Of a stretch of DNA of 64,000 bases, positions 35,551-45,500 are shown in pieces (the stretch's first letter is position 1; every line of letters starts with the position of its first letter). Below the pieces are notes generated by a model. That model was given only the letters and a program-made list of their open reading frames with translations, did not search any database and was not told the origin of the DNA. This stretch comes from DASUFP01 sp036274495 (GTDB taxonomy: Bacteria > Bacteroidota > Bacteroidia > AKYH767-A > OLB10): contig DASUFP010000076.1 in NCBI GenBank assembly GCA_036274495.1, positions 62,001 to 126,000 on the forward strand, given 5' to 3'. The translations under genes were made by a program, and so were the position numbers.

Positions 35551-37608
35551 TCATTTTCCAAACGTATACCGAAACTGTAATTTTATTTCTGACTTCACAC
35601 TTCCTTCAATCTCCTCATATCCCGAACCGATGTGATCTCTGTTCTCGTAAACCGAAACAGCGTATTTTAGCCACGCCGAAAGTGCTGATGAGAAATTAAA
35701 ACGTACAAGAACATATATTCTGGAACCGGTATAATAGTATGCAGGCACCGAATAACTTCCCGGCACATCTGCCTCATAGGCATATATTCGGCTACCGTAC
35801 CCCGTGGTTTCAAACCAGGCATATCGCAGGGTTACCTGCCAGGGCGATTGCAGCGGCCGCCAGGAAGCCTCATTCAGAAACAGCATTCCCTGTTCAGGTT
35901 TACCGACGCCCGAAACAGACAACAACTCCACTCTTGTTTTCATTGTTAAATAACGGGACAACTGATAACCGGCATGAAGCCGCCACCCGTTGTAACGGCT
36001 AAACGTTATCGCCTGCAATGGAAGATCACTTTCGGTATCGTTCGAACTTTTACAGGAACTGCGATACCTGATATACAATTCGCTTTTGCGGGAGGGCTGC
36101 CATGAGAGCCGCACATTGATTTCACGTCCTTTTGAAGGAGCATCGGCATAATAGGTAAGCCAGGGAAAAATATAGCTGTCGCACGAACCCGACAGCAGTA
36201 CATTTTTATTTAGGTTAAACGTTATTCCGGCGTATATACCCTGCTCATTTGCATTCTGACTTCTTTGTCCGGAAGCCCCTGTGTAAACCGGAATAAAATC
36301 CCTGTCGAACATCCGAGCCGACAAACTGAAACTCATGAAACGGTCGGCACTCACCATGAGACCTGCTAAAAAAGCTGTTGCATCATTTGATGACCGGGCC
36401 ACTTCGCCAAAAAACACAATGTTGCCAACCAGCTTCCAGCAATCAATTCCTCCTCTTGAAAATGCGGTACCCGAAAAATCGAATCGGTTATACGGATGTG
36501 GTGTTTTGATGACAGGAATGGAGTATTCGGCATGCACGAATGTTAAGCCGATTGCGCCGCTGCTGTTACTGAATGCCAATCTGCCTCCTCCCATCCTTTC
36601 GGTGATGGCACCCTTATCTTCAATTTCCCACCAGGTGCGATGATAGCCCGATGTTTGTAATGAAGAAACAGTAGCATTTCCGAAGAGTGAATCGGTATCG
36701 CTTCGGATGTTCGCGTCGATGTTGTGTTTAGAAACAAAAAGATCGAGGGTACTGTTTTTAAAAGGAGTAACCGACAAGGCCGCACCACGCTGAAACCCAC
36801 TCTCGCCGGTTGAACTGTAGGGTTTGATTCCCGGCAGGTTTCGTTTTACGAATACGGGATCACCCGAAAAACCACCGTTTCCCGTGTTGAGTGTAAGTCC
36901 CTGTCCATAGCATAACTGATAGTCGCCAACCACTAACATATTCAGTCTCCCCATCTGCTTCAGCGCAACATGAAACGAATAAAAATCGAACCCATCAGGA
37001 TTTGAACCGGCAAAAAATTCTTCGCCGGGATCTTTTTCGGCAGTAAATGCAAGAGAAATATGTTTTGCCAGTGTATACCTGTAACGCAGTAACGATCCAA
37101 ACGAAGACCCTTTGTAAACGGAATAGGGTGCGCCGGCATAACCCGCTTTTTGCTCTAAAACACGCTGCACCCGGTAAATAAAATAATGATCACCTTCACC
37201 GGAAAGGGTTTTAATATCTTTTCCCTTTAAATCGGATGTCTTACAGCATATATACGGTAACAGCGAACGAATATATGTATACGAAAACCCGTCAACCTGC
37301 TGCAGTTCTTCGAGGGCGATAAACGGCCCGCAGGATCTGACATGTTCTTCGATAGCCTTCAGCTGAACATCGTTAAACAATCCTGATTTCCTAAAATCGT
37401 TCATATTACCGTTACAAATATTAAATGGATGACGTGCCAGCTCTTCCACATTTTCGGTGAACGCCGAAAAATCTCCCTGGTCGTCATCGCCGGCAACGGA
37501 TTCGATTTTATCTTCAAGTGTCTGACTCATCTCCGCCGGCACCTGACAGAATGAAAAACCACATAGGGCATTCAGCGACACAAATAAAATACACCGTATC
37601 AGTTTCAT
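35551..37608 (-). CDS. Outer-membrane beta-barrel protein with N-terminal helix-hairpin-helix domain
   Basis: The protein has 685 residues from the ATG at 37608. That start overlaps the stop of the upstream gene as ATGA and directly precedes a signal peptide (hydrophobic to about residue 20), so it is preferred over the ATG at 37623. After an acidic segment, residues about 60-120 form two helix-hairpin-helix-like motifs (LFNDVQLKAIEEHVRSCGPF, LEELQQVDGFSYTYIRSLLPYI), a fold that elsewhere binds DNA as in ComEA. The remaining ~550 residues alternate amphipathic strands with aromatic ends and finish with a typical barrel C-terminus (KLQFRYTFGK). The exported location of an HhH domain is unusual. 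The function is not known to me. Confidence 0.8.
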   Translation of the reverse strand: MKLIRCILFVSLNALCGFSFCQVPAEMSQTLEDKIESVAGDDDQGDFSAFTENVEELARHPFNICNGNMNDFRKSGLFNDVQLKAIEEHVRSCGPFIALEELQQVDGFSYTYIRSLLPYICCKTSDLKGKDIKTLSGEGDHYFIYRVQRVLEQKAGYAGAPYSVYKGSSFGSLLRYRYTLAKHISLAFTAEKDPGEEFFAGSNPDGFDFYSFHVALKQMGRLNMLVVGDYQLCYGQGLTLNTGNGGFSGDPVFVKRNLPGIKPYSSTGESGFQRGAALSVTPFKNSTLDLFVSKHNIDANIRSDTDSLFGNATVSSLQTSGYHRTWWEIEDKGAITERMGGGRLAFSNSSGAIGLTFVHAEYSIPVIKTPHPYNRFDFSGTAFSRGGIDCWKLVGNIVFFGEVARSSNDATAFLAGLMVSADRFMSFSLSARMFDRDFIPVYTGASGQRSQNANEQGIYAGITFNLNKNVLLSGSCDSYIFPWLTYYADAPSKGREINVRLSWQPSRKSELYIRYRSSCKSSNDTESDLPLQAITFSRYNGWRLHAGYQLSRYLTMKTRVELLSVSGVGKPEQGMLFLNEASWRPLQSPWQVTLRYAWFETTGYGSRIYAYEADVPGSYSVPAYYYTGSRIYVLVRFNFSSALSAWLKYAVSVYENRDHIGSGYEEIEGSVKSEIKLQFRYTFGK

Positions 37609-38420
37609 TTTCGTTTTATCCATGAGAGGGAAACCGAAGGAGTGATTCCAAGGAGCTGATGGTAACCGGTAGCCACATCTACCGAAAGAGCACCTGCGAG
37701 AAAACTGAATCCTAAAGAAAAAGGTATAAATGAATTGGAAACACCGGCTCTGAACGAAAATTTCGGATTAGGCTTGTACTCGGTTCCCGCTCTGAAAAAG
37801 GGAGGAACACCGGGAATTTTTTCAATTTCGAAGAGACATGAGGCTGCTGCAGAAACATCCCATTTCATTCCCGATTTAAACTGCGACGGAATACGGACAT
37901 CTGAGTGGTTGTACTTTGCTCGGGTCGGATTCACTACACTTATACCTAACGAAGACTTGCCCGTTATTTTGATGATGGCTCCGCAGGAAGCAGTTACTCC
38001 CGATCCGGTGTTATAATCACTTGTAAAACGCAATGAATGATATTCGAATCTGACACCGGCCTGTATTTTTTCTCCAAAAGTCCGGGCCATCGCACAGACA
38101 AACACCTGATCGGCGAAATTGGCATTACCGAAACTGCTGCAGGCAAGTGCAGCTGTTGTAGAGGAAACCGGAAATGCGGTCACACATCCCTTTTGCAGGG
38201 TTCCCGGAATCAGAAAACGTGATTCGGCATATGTTCCCGCTCCAAAGGAATGGATTGTTGAAAGTCCGGCGGGGTTATTCAGTGCCGACCACAATCCTGA
38301 CTGGGTAACTGTTGCTCCGGCAAGTGCCAGCGACTGCGATCCTGCGGGAGCGAGACCGCCGAATACTTCCTGAAAATAGAGGAGACTACACAGTGAAACA
38401 AAAAAGCACCGTAAAATCAT
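37605..38420 (-). CDS. FadL/PorV-PorQ-like outer-membrane protein
   Basis: The protein has 271 residues with a signal peptide (hydrophobic to about residue 21) and the N-terminal signature of the PorV/PorQ/FadL-like group: SQSLALAGATVTQSGLWSALNNPAGLS. Alternating strands follow, with features such as AGVRFEYHSLRFTSDYNTGSGVTASCGAII and FRAGTEYKPNPKFSFRAGVSN, ending in a barrel-closing strand. PorV and PorQ are partners of the type IX system, but this protein is shorter than those and could be a separate branch. It is translationally coupled (ATGA) to the HhH-barrel gene, so the two products probably form one outer-membrane complex (inference). Confidence 0.75.
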   Translation of the reverse strand: MILRCFFVSLCSLLYFQEVFGGLAPAGSQSLALAGATVTQSGLWSALNNPAGLSTIHSFGAGTYAESRFLIPGTLQKGCVTAFPVSSTTAALACSSFGNANFADQVFVCAMARTFGEKIQAGVRFEYHSLRFTSDYNTGSGVTASCGAIIKITGKSSLGISVVNPTRAKYNHSDVRIPSQFKSGMKWDVSAAASCLFEIEKIPGVPPFFRAGTEYKPNPKFSFRAGVSNSFIPFSLGFSFLAGALSVDVATGYHQLLGITPSVSLSWIKRK

Positions 38421-38451
38421 GTCAATAAAATTTAAAAGCGGCTATTGCCGT

Positions 38452-38470
38452 AAAAAAAGGGGCGACCCCT
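38452..38470 (-). terminator. Probable terminator after purE
   Basis: Read on the minus strand, AGGGG and CCCCT form a 5-bp GC-rich stem around TCG, followed by seven T. It is 11 bases past the purE stop and separates purE from the barrel gene pair. The stem is short, so it may be weak. Confidence 0.5.
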
Positions 38471-38480
38471 GTTGAAAAGC

Positions 38481-38999
38481 TTATTTTTTTGTCACCGGCT
38501 TAGCTTTCATATCGGCATCGGCCTTCAACACTTTCGTTTTGAGTTCGTTTTTAAACCGGACAATGCGCTGCTGCACCTTTTTGTCGGAAGCGCCTATTAC
38601 CTGTGCTGCCAGTATTCCGGCATTTTGAGCGGCATTCAAGGCAACTGTCGCTACCGGCACACCGTTTGGCATTTGCAGAATCGATAACACCGAGTCCCAG
38701 CCATCAATAGAGTTGGATGATTTTACCGGTACACCAATCACCGGCAAGGGGGTAATAGAGGCTACCATCCCGGGAAGGTGGGCAGCCCCTCCGGCTCCGG
38801 CAATAATGACTTTGAGTCCCCTTCCGGCAGCAGCCTGGGCATATTCGAACATACGGGCGGGAGTACGGTGGGCGGAAACTACCGAAAGTTCACAGGGTAT
38901 TTCCAGTTGCTCGAGAATATCGGCGGCGGCCTGCATCACCGATAAATCGGAAGAAGAACCCATGATAATACCTACCAGTGGTTTTGATTTTTTTGCCAT
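38481..38999 (-). CDS. purE: N5-carboxyaminoimidazole ribonucleotide mutase
   Basis: PurE moves the carboxyl group of N5-CAIR to C4 in purine biosynthesis. The 172-residue class I enzyme shows GIIMGSSSDLSVM at the N-terminus, the catalytic SAHRTP, IAGAGGAAHLPGM and PVIGVPV, with LQMPNGVPVATVALN further on. A lysine-rich tail of about 15 residues is non-core. Its partner enzyme PurK is encoded 21 kb away in the same window rather than next to it. A TATCTTTG promoter element and a 10-bp inverted repeat lie immediately upstream. Confidence 0.96.
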   Translation of the reverse strand: MAKKSKPLVGIIMGSSSDLSVMQAAADILEQLEIPCELSVVSAHRTPARMFEYAQAAAGRGLKVIIAGAGGAAHLPGMVASITPLPVIGVPVKSSNSIDGWDSVLSILQMPNGVPVATVALNAAQNAGILAAQVIGASDKKVQQRIVRFKNELKTKVLKADADMKAKPVTKK

Positions 39000-39006
39000 A
39001 TCACGA

Positions 39007-39014
39007 CAAAGATA
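39007..39014 (-). promoter_or_regulatory. Bacteroidota -7 element of purE (TATCTTTG)
   Basis: Read on the minus strand, a perfect TAnnTTTG octamer ends 7 bases before the purE ATG, implying a leaderless or nearly leaderless transcript. Confidence 0.6.
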
Positions 39015-39037
39015 CGGATGCTTTCGGAATCGCCACC

Positions 39038-39065
39038 ATCGTAAACGATTACAAACGTTTACGAT
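39038..39065. promoter_or_regulatory. 10-bp inverted repeat upstream of purE, candidate operator
   Basis: ATCGTAAACG (39038-39047) and CGTTTACGAT (39056-39065) form a perfect inverted repeat with an 8-base spacer. The left part closely repeats the 7340-7360 element. Relative to the purE -7 element it lies about 25-50 bp upstream, a position that suits an activator or an upstream repressor site. E. coli PurR boxes have a similar central AAACGTTT core (established knowledge), but no regulator gene is in the window. Confidence 0.5.
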
Positions 39066-39516
39066 ACTTTTCCGAAGTCAAGCAAGTTTTGAAATCCGCA
39101 CCGTCGCATGGTTTCATCGATTCCGGCCCCATAGTGTACAGTCAATAAAAAGTTCGTTAAATACAATTACGGGGTTTTCTGCAAAAAACATACATTTTGC
39201 TGTTTTACAAATATTTATGAACAATGCTTTAAAATTTCAAATCCTTTATTTATTATTACAACAGTATCATAAAAGCTATCCCCCGGCGCAAGAACAAGGA
39301 CCAGTAAATGTAATACCAATTCGTTGTTAGTGAAACTACTCACTCAAACTGAATGAATGCACTTTACTGAATTATTTTTCCTCTTTTCAACCCTCATGTA
39401 CGGGTTTCATGCAGGCTGGCTGTATGAGATCGCCTGCAAATTCAGTTTTTCATTCAGCTGCCCTCCCCCGGCAGACGTGTGCTTATTTCCGGCCAACTTT
39501 AAAATCCTGATAGCAG

Positions 39517-42500
39517 ATGGTAATAAGATACCTGAAAGCAGTTAGCTTATTTCTGCTTGTAAGCCTGTCGGCATACAGCCAGAATTACAACATCACCAAT
39601 TCAACGGTGAACACCTGCGGAGGTAATTTTTACGACTCCGGCGGGAACGGAGGTGCCTACGGCAACAACGAAAATGTTGTAATGACGTTTTGTTCAAACA
39701 GCGCGGGGAATTGTATCCGGCTCACTTTTTCACAATTCAATATCGAAAGCGGTTATGATTTTTTAACCGTTTACAACGGCCCTAACACCGCTTCGCCGGT
39801 GCTTGGGGTTTATACGGGCACTGCAATACCTCCGGTGCTTACTGCGACTACCGGTTGCCTTACCGTTCAATTTACATCCGATCTGGTTATTACCGCGGCC
39901 GGGTGGGCAGCCACCCTATCGTGCGTACCCTGCCCCGCATCCGCATGTCCGACCTGCAACGGCGGTGCTCCGCCTCCAAATGACGCCTGCTCAGGCGCAC
40001 AAAACCTTGGAGCCCTTCCCGTGCCTGCCGCATGTCCTAACGGAGTAGGCGCATGGGCTAACTTTAGTACAACAAACATCTGCGCAACTGCCGAAAATCC
40101 GTATACAACACTGACCGGTTGTCAGCCTGCCGGCAACATGGCTTCACCTGCTACTGATGTATGGTACAGGTTTACTATCACGGGACCTACCCTTAATATC
40201 AATATAGCGGGACTTCAGTCACCCAATATCGGTTTGTATGCAGGCACCAATTGCAGTAACCTCATCGGAAGAGGATGTGCTGTTGGCGGAGGTGGTGTGT
40301 TAAACACCTCTTTCGGAGGACTTGCACCGGGAACCTATTATCTGCAGGTTAGTGGCGGCAATCTGAACGACCAGTGCGATTTTACCTTATCACTTCAGAA
40401 CAATTACGACTGCGCCGGATGTGTCATACAAAGTAATTTCACCGCCAACCCTCCTCCGGTAAACGGCACCTATGCCGCAGGACAAACGGTTGATTTTTGT
40501 TTTAGCATCACCGATTACAACCAGACTTCTGTTAACTGGCTGCATGGCGTTGTTCCATCATTTGGTGCAGGCTGGGATCTTACAACATTAACTACCACAC
40601 CTCCTACCTCCTGTTCGGGTCAGGGCACCTGGTCGTGGTACAATACCACTGTTACCAGCACAGCAACCGGACTGGTAACAGGCCCGGGATTTTATTTCGA
40701 GTCGCCGCTGGGAAATGTGTTAGGAGTTACAGATGGCAATCCCGGAAACAATTACGGTGACAACAATCCGTCAAATTTATGCGACTGGACATTTTGCTGG
40801 ACCATAACCACACTGCCACCGGGGGCGTGCGTCCAAGGCGCTTCGCTTAATATTTCTGTCGACACCTATGGCGACGGAGAGTCGGGCTCATGGACATCTC
40901 TCGCTTGTGTTGGTGATCCGATCCTCGATTTCTTCGCTACGCTGGTATGCTGTACTCCACCTCAAATTGCGGTGGTGAATCCGGTATGCCCGGGTGTTAA
41001 CAATGGGTTGGCAACAGGAACCGGACAAGGCAACGCCCCATGGGATTATGTATGGAAGGACGCATCGGGGACCACCATCCAAACCGCAAACAACATCAAC
41101 GGTTCTAATACACTGAGCAATCTGGCACCCGGCAACTATACGCTTACCGTTACCGACAATGCCAACTGCATTTCCTCCGTAAACTTTACCATTACGGCAC
41201 CGGCACCAATTGCTGCTAATCTTACACTCACACATGTGAGCTGCAACGGTGCGGCAAACGGATCGATAAGTGTTAATGCAAACGGGGGAGTTGCTCCGCT
41301 GTCGTATAGTATTAACGGAGGAGGACAGCAGGCCTCAACACAATTCAACGGACTCGCAGCCGGAAATTATGCTGTTACCGTTACCGATGCAAACGGATGC
41401 ACTTTTGTTGTGAACGGTGTTATCAATCAACCCCCTCCGCTTGTAATTGGTGTTGTTGTGGTAAATGCGTTGTGCGATGGCGCTTCAAACGGATCGGTTA
41501 CCGCAAACGCAAACGGTGGAACTGGCGCACTTACCTACTCTCTTAACGGCGGGCCACAACAGGCATCGGGAACATTTGGAATATTACCGGCAGGAAATTA
41601 CACAGTTGTAGTTACCGATACCAAAGGATGTACGGCATCGGCAGTTGGTGTTGTAAATCAGCCTCCGCCACTTCAGATAGCAGCAGTGTCCGCCAACACT
41701 TTATGCAACAACACTCCAACAGGAACAATTACTGCAAATGCGAACGGAGGAACGGGAGCGCTTGTATATGCTGTCAACGGCGGCGCCAATCAGGCTTCAC
41801 CCGTATTCAACGGATTAAACATCGGCCTTTATAATGTTGTTGTCACTGATGCTAACGGATGTCAGGCATCCGTAAATGTAAACATCAATCAGCCGCCGGT
41901 ATTGCAGGCCGCAATTGCCGGAACCGATATTCTTTGCAATGGCGGAGCAGATGGAACCATTACAGCGAATGCCAACGGCGGCACTGCTGTTTATTCGTAT
42001 TCACTAAACGGCGGAGCAGGACAACCCTCAGGGTCGTTCGCAAACATTACTGCCGGAAATTATACAGTCATTGTCACCGATGCAAACGGATGTACTGTTT
42101 CTGTCAGCACCACATTAAACGAGCCGGCATTATTACAACAAGTAATAGCATCAACAGACGCGCTCTGTTTCGGAAGCAGTAACGGATCGGCAACATCCAA
42201 TGCAAACGGAGGCACTACCCCCTATTCCTATTCGTTGAATGGCGGTGCCGGACAACCATCAGGGGTATTTAACGGACTTACCGCCGGCAACTACACCATA
42301 GTGGTTACTGATGCCAACGGCTGTTCAATAACTGCCAATGTTGCAGTAAACGAACCAACAATGTTGCAGTCGGCAATTGCCGCAACAGACGCTTTGTGTA
42401 ACGGCAGCAGCGACGGAACAATAACTGCAAATGCAAACGGAGGCGTTGCACCCTACACGTATGCACTCAATGGGGGTGCAGGACAACCAACCGGAACTTT

Positions 42501-45500
42501 TACAGGATTAACAGCAGGGAATTATACTGTTGTTGTTACCGATGCAAACGGATGTACGTTCTCATCCGGAACTTCGGTAGCGGAACCTGCCCTGTTGCAA
42601 ACTGCCGCAATAACCTCTGATGCATTGTGTAATGGCAATGGTGATGGTTCGGTAACCGTAAATGCCAACGGCGGAACTGCACCGTATAGTTTTTCATTGA
42701 ATGGTGGCGCATCACAGCCTTCGGGAACATTCAATAACCTTACGGCCGGAAACTATACTGTAATAGTTACAGATGCAAACGGATGCACCGCTACTTCTAT
42801 AAGTGTAATAAGCGAGCCTGTATTACTGCAGTCCGTAATTTCAGCTACCGATGCATTGTGCAACAGCAGTGCCGACGGTACTGTAACGGCAAATGCCAAT
42901 GGAGGCACCACCCCCTATTCCTATTCGCTGAACGGTGGTGCAGGCCAGCCGACGGGAGCATTCAACAGCCTTCCCGCAGGGAACTACACCATTGTGATAA
43001 CAGATGCAAACGGATGTACTACATCGGTAAGTGATGTTATAAATGAACCGGCTGTTCTGCAAATAGCTGCCGTTTCATCCGATGCTCTTTGCTCAGGCAG
43101 TAGCAATGGCTCTGTTACGACAAACGCTAACGGAGGAACTGCGCCTTATACCTTTGCCATGAACGGAGGAGCAGGACAACCCTCAGGAGCTTTCACAGGA
43201 TTACCGGCAGGAAACTACACAGTTGTTGTTACCGACGCAAACGGATGTACCGCTTCGGTAAACAGCAGCGTGAACGAGCCGGCATTACTGCAGGCTGTAT
43301 CAGCAGCAACCGATGCGTTATGCAATGGCAGCAGCGACGGAACAGTGACCTCAAACGCCAATGGGGGAACATTGCCGTACAGCTACACGCTTAACGGCGG
43401 CACATCACAACCCACCGGCTTATTTTCAGGACTTACAGCCGGTAACTATACCGTTGTTGTGACTGATGCAAACGGATGTACAGTATCCAGTAGCACGGTT
43501 ATTAATGAACCTGCAGTGCTTCAAATGGCATTAGCTGCATCTGATGCATTGTGTAACGGAAGTGCTGACGGTACATTAAATACCAATGTAAGCGGCGGAA
43601 CAACCCCCTATTCCTATTCGGTAAACGGAGGCGCTGCGCAAGCCGCAAATAATTTTAACAGCTTACCTGCTGGTAATTATGCAATTACCGTTACCGATGC
43701 TAATGGCTGTTCATTGACCGTAAACAGTGTAATAAACGAACCTGCTCTTTTACAGGCCGGCATAGGCGCAACGGACGCACTCTGTTCGGGCAGCGGCGAC
43801 GGTTCGGTGACGGTAAATGCGAATGGAGGAACAACTCCTTATGGCTATGTGCTCAATGGCGGAACCTCACAAGTGTCGGGTGTATTCTCCGGGTTAACAG
43901 CCGGCAATTATGCCGTGGTAGTAACTGATGCAAACGGATGTACAGTTGCTGTCAATACAACAATCAATGAACCTGCACTGCTTGTTGCGGGCATTTCCGC
44001 CACAGATGCACTTTGTAACGGCAGCAACGATGGCAGCGTTACCGCAAATTCAAATGGCGGGACAACTCCTTACTCCTACTCACTCAACGGTGGCAGTTCA
44101 CAGCCGGCAGGAATTTTTAATAATCTCACAGCAGGAAATTATTCGGTAGTAATTACAGATGCCAATATGTGTACAGCGAGTGTAAGTATAGCAGTTACCG
44201 AGCCACCTGTTTTGCAATCGGCTATTGCCGCAACCGATGCACTTTGTAACTCCAGTGCCGATGGCTCTGTCAGTGCAAATGCAAATGGCGGAACGCCTCC
44301 TTACACGTACTCGCTGAACGGTGGTGCAGGACAACCGGCAGGAATGTTTGCTGCATTAACAGCCGGCAATTACTCAGTTACAGTTTCCGATATCAACGGT
44401 TGCACTGCAGTGTCATCAGTTGCTGTTGGTGAACCAACCGCAATACAGGCAAACACCAACACCACCCCTGCCTCATGCGGCGGCAACGATGGTACTGTGA
44501 CGGTTATAGCAAACGGCGGCACATTGCCCTACCAATACAGCATCGACAACGGTGCTACCTGGCAAGCGACCACAAACTTTGCGGGACTTACTTCAGGCAA
44601 TTATACTGTTTTAGTTGAAGATGCCAACGGCTGTACTTTTTCGGCACCGGCAGCTGTAAACAACACTGCTGCGCCGGTGATCACCGGATCGCCGACTGTT
44701 AACCTCACTTGCTGGAATGCAGCAAACGGCAGTATCACCATTAACAGCAACGGCGGTACCAGTCCGCTTCAATTCAGCATCGACAATGGAGTTACTTTGC
44801 AGCCGGGTAACTTCTTCGGTAATCTGAGTGCAGGATTGTACAACCTGGTGGTAATAGATGTACTGGGCTGTCAGGCAACCGCTAATGTTTCGATTACTCA
44901 GCCGGCGCAACTCACCGTAAACACACAAACCACCAACACAACCTGTTCATACAGCAATGGATCACTCACCTTAAATGCTAACGGCGGAACAGGAGCCTAT
45001 CAGTATAGTGCTAACGGCGGAACAACCTTTCAGAACGGGGCACTCTTTAACGGACTGGCGGCAGGCAACTACCCGGTAGTAGTTACAGATGCCAACAACT
45101 GTACCGCCACTTCCAACGCTGTGATTACAGATGCACCCGGACCGAACCTGAATAACATCACGGTTACCAATGTAACCTGCAACAGTGCCGGCAACGGACA
45201 ACTTACCGTTACGGCAAACGGAGGCTCAGCGCCATTGCAATACAGTATTGACAACGGAGTAACCAATCAGGCCACAGCCCTATTTACCGGTTTAACACCC
45301 GGCAACTATACCGTGTTAGTAACTGATGTCAACGGATGTACAGCCTCTTCGCCCGCTTCCATTACCGAGCCGGCTGCAATACAGTACAGCACTTCAACTA
45401 CTCCGGCCACCTGCGGTAACAGCGATGGCACCTTAACATTTAATGCATCCGGAGGAACAGGATCACTCACTTACAGCATAAATAACGGAACCACCTTCCA

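Larger units (their letters stand above)
39000..39516. other. Divergent intergenic region between purE and the giant adhesin gene
   Basis: This 517-bp gap contains the purE promoter element and inverted repeat at its left end, then an AT-rich stretch (about 39140-39290) with A- and T-runs that may hold the adhesin promoter. No clear TAnnTTTG element is seen on the plus strand. A small open frame at 39357-39545 runs into the adhesin start in another frame and is not convincing. Confidence 0.6.

Noticed and set aside
39357..39545. Small open frame before the giant adhesin
   Set aside because: It runs into the adhesin start in a different frame, has no recognisable signal or domain, and sits in an AT-rich promoter region.
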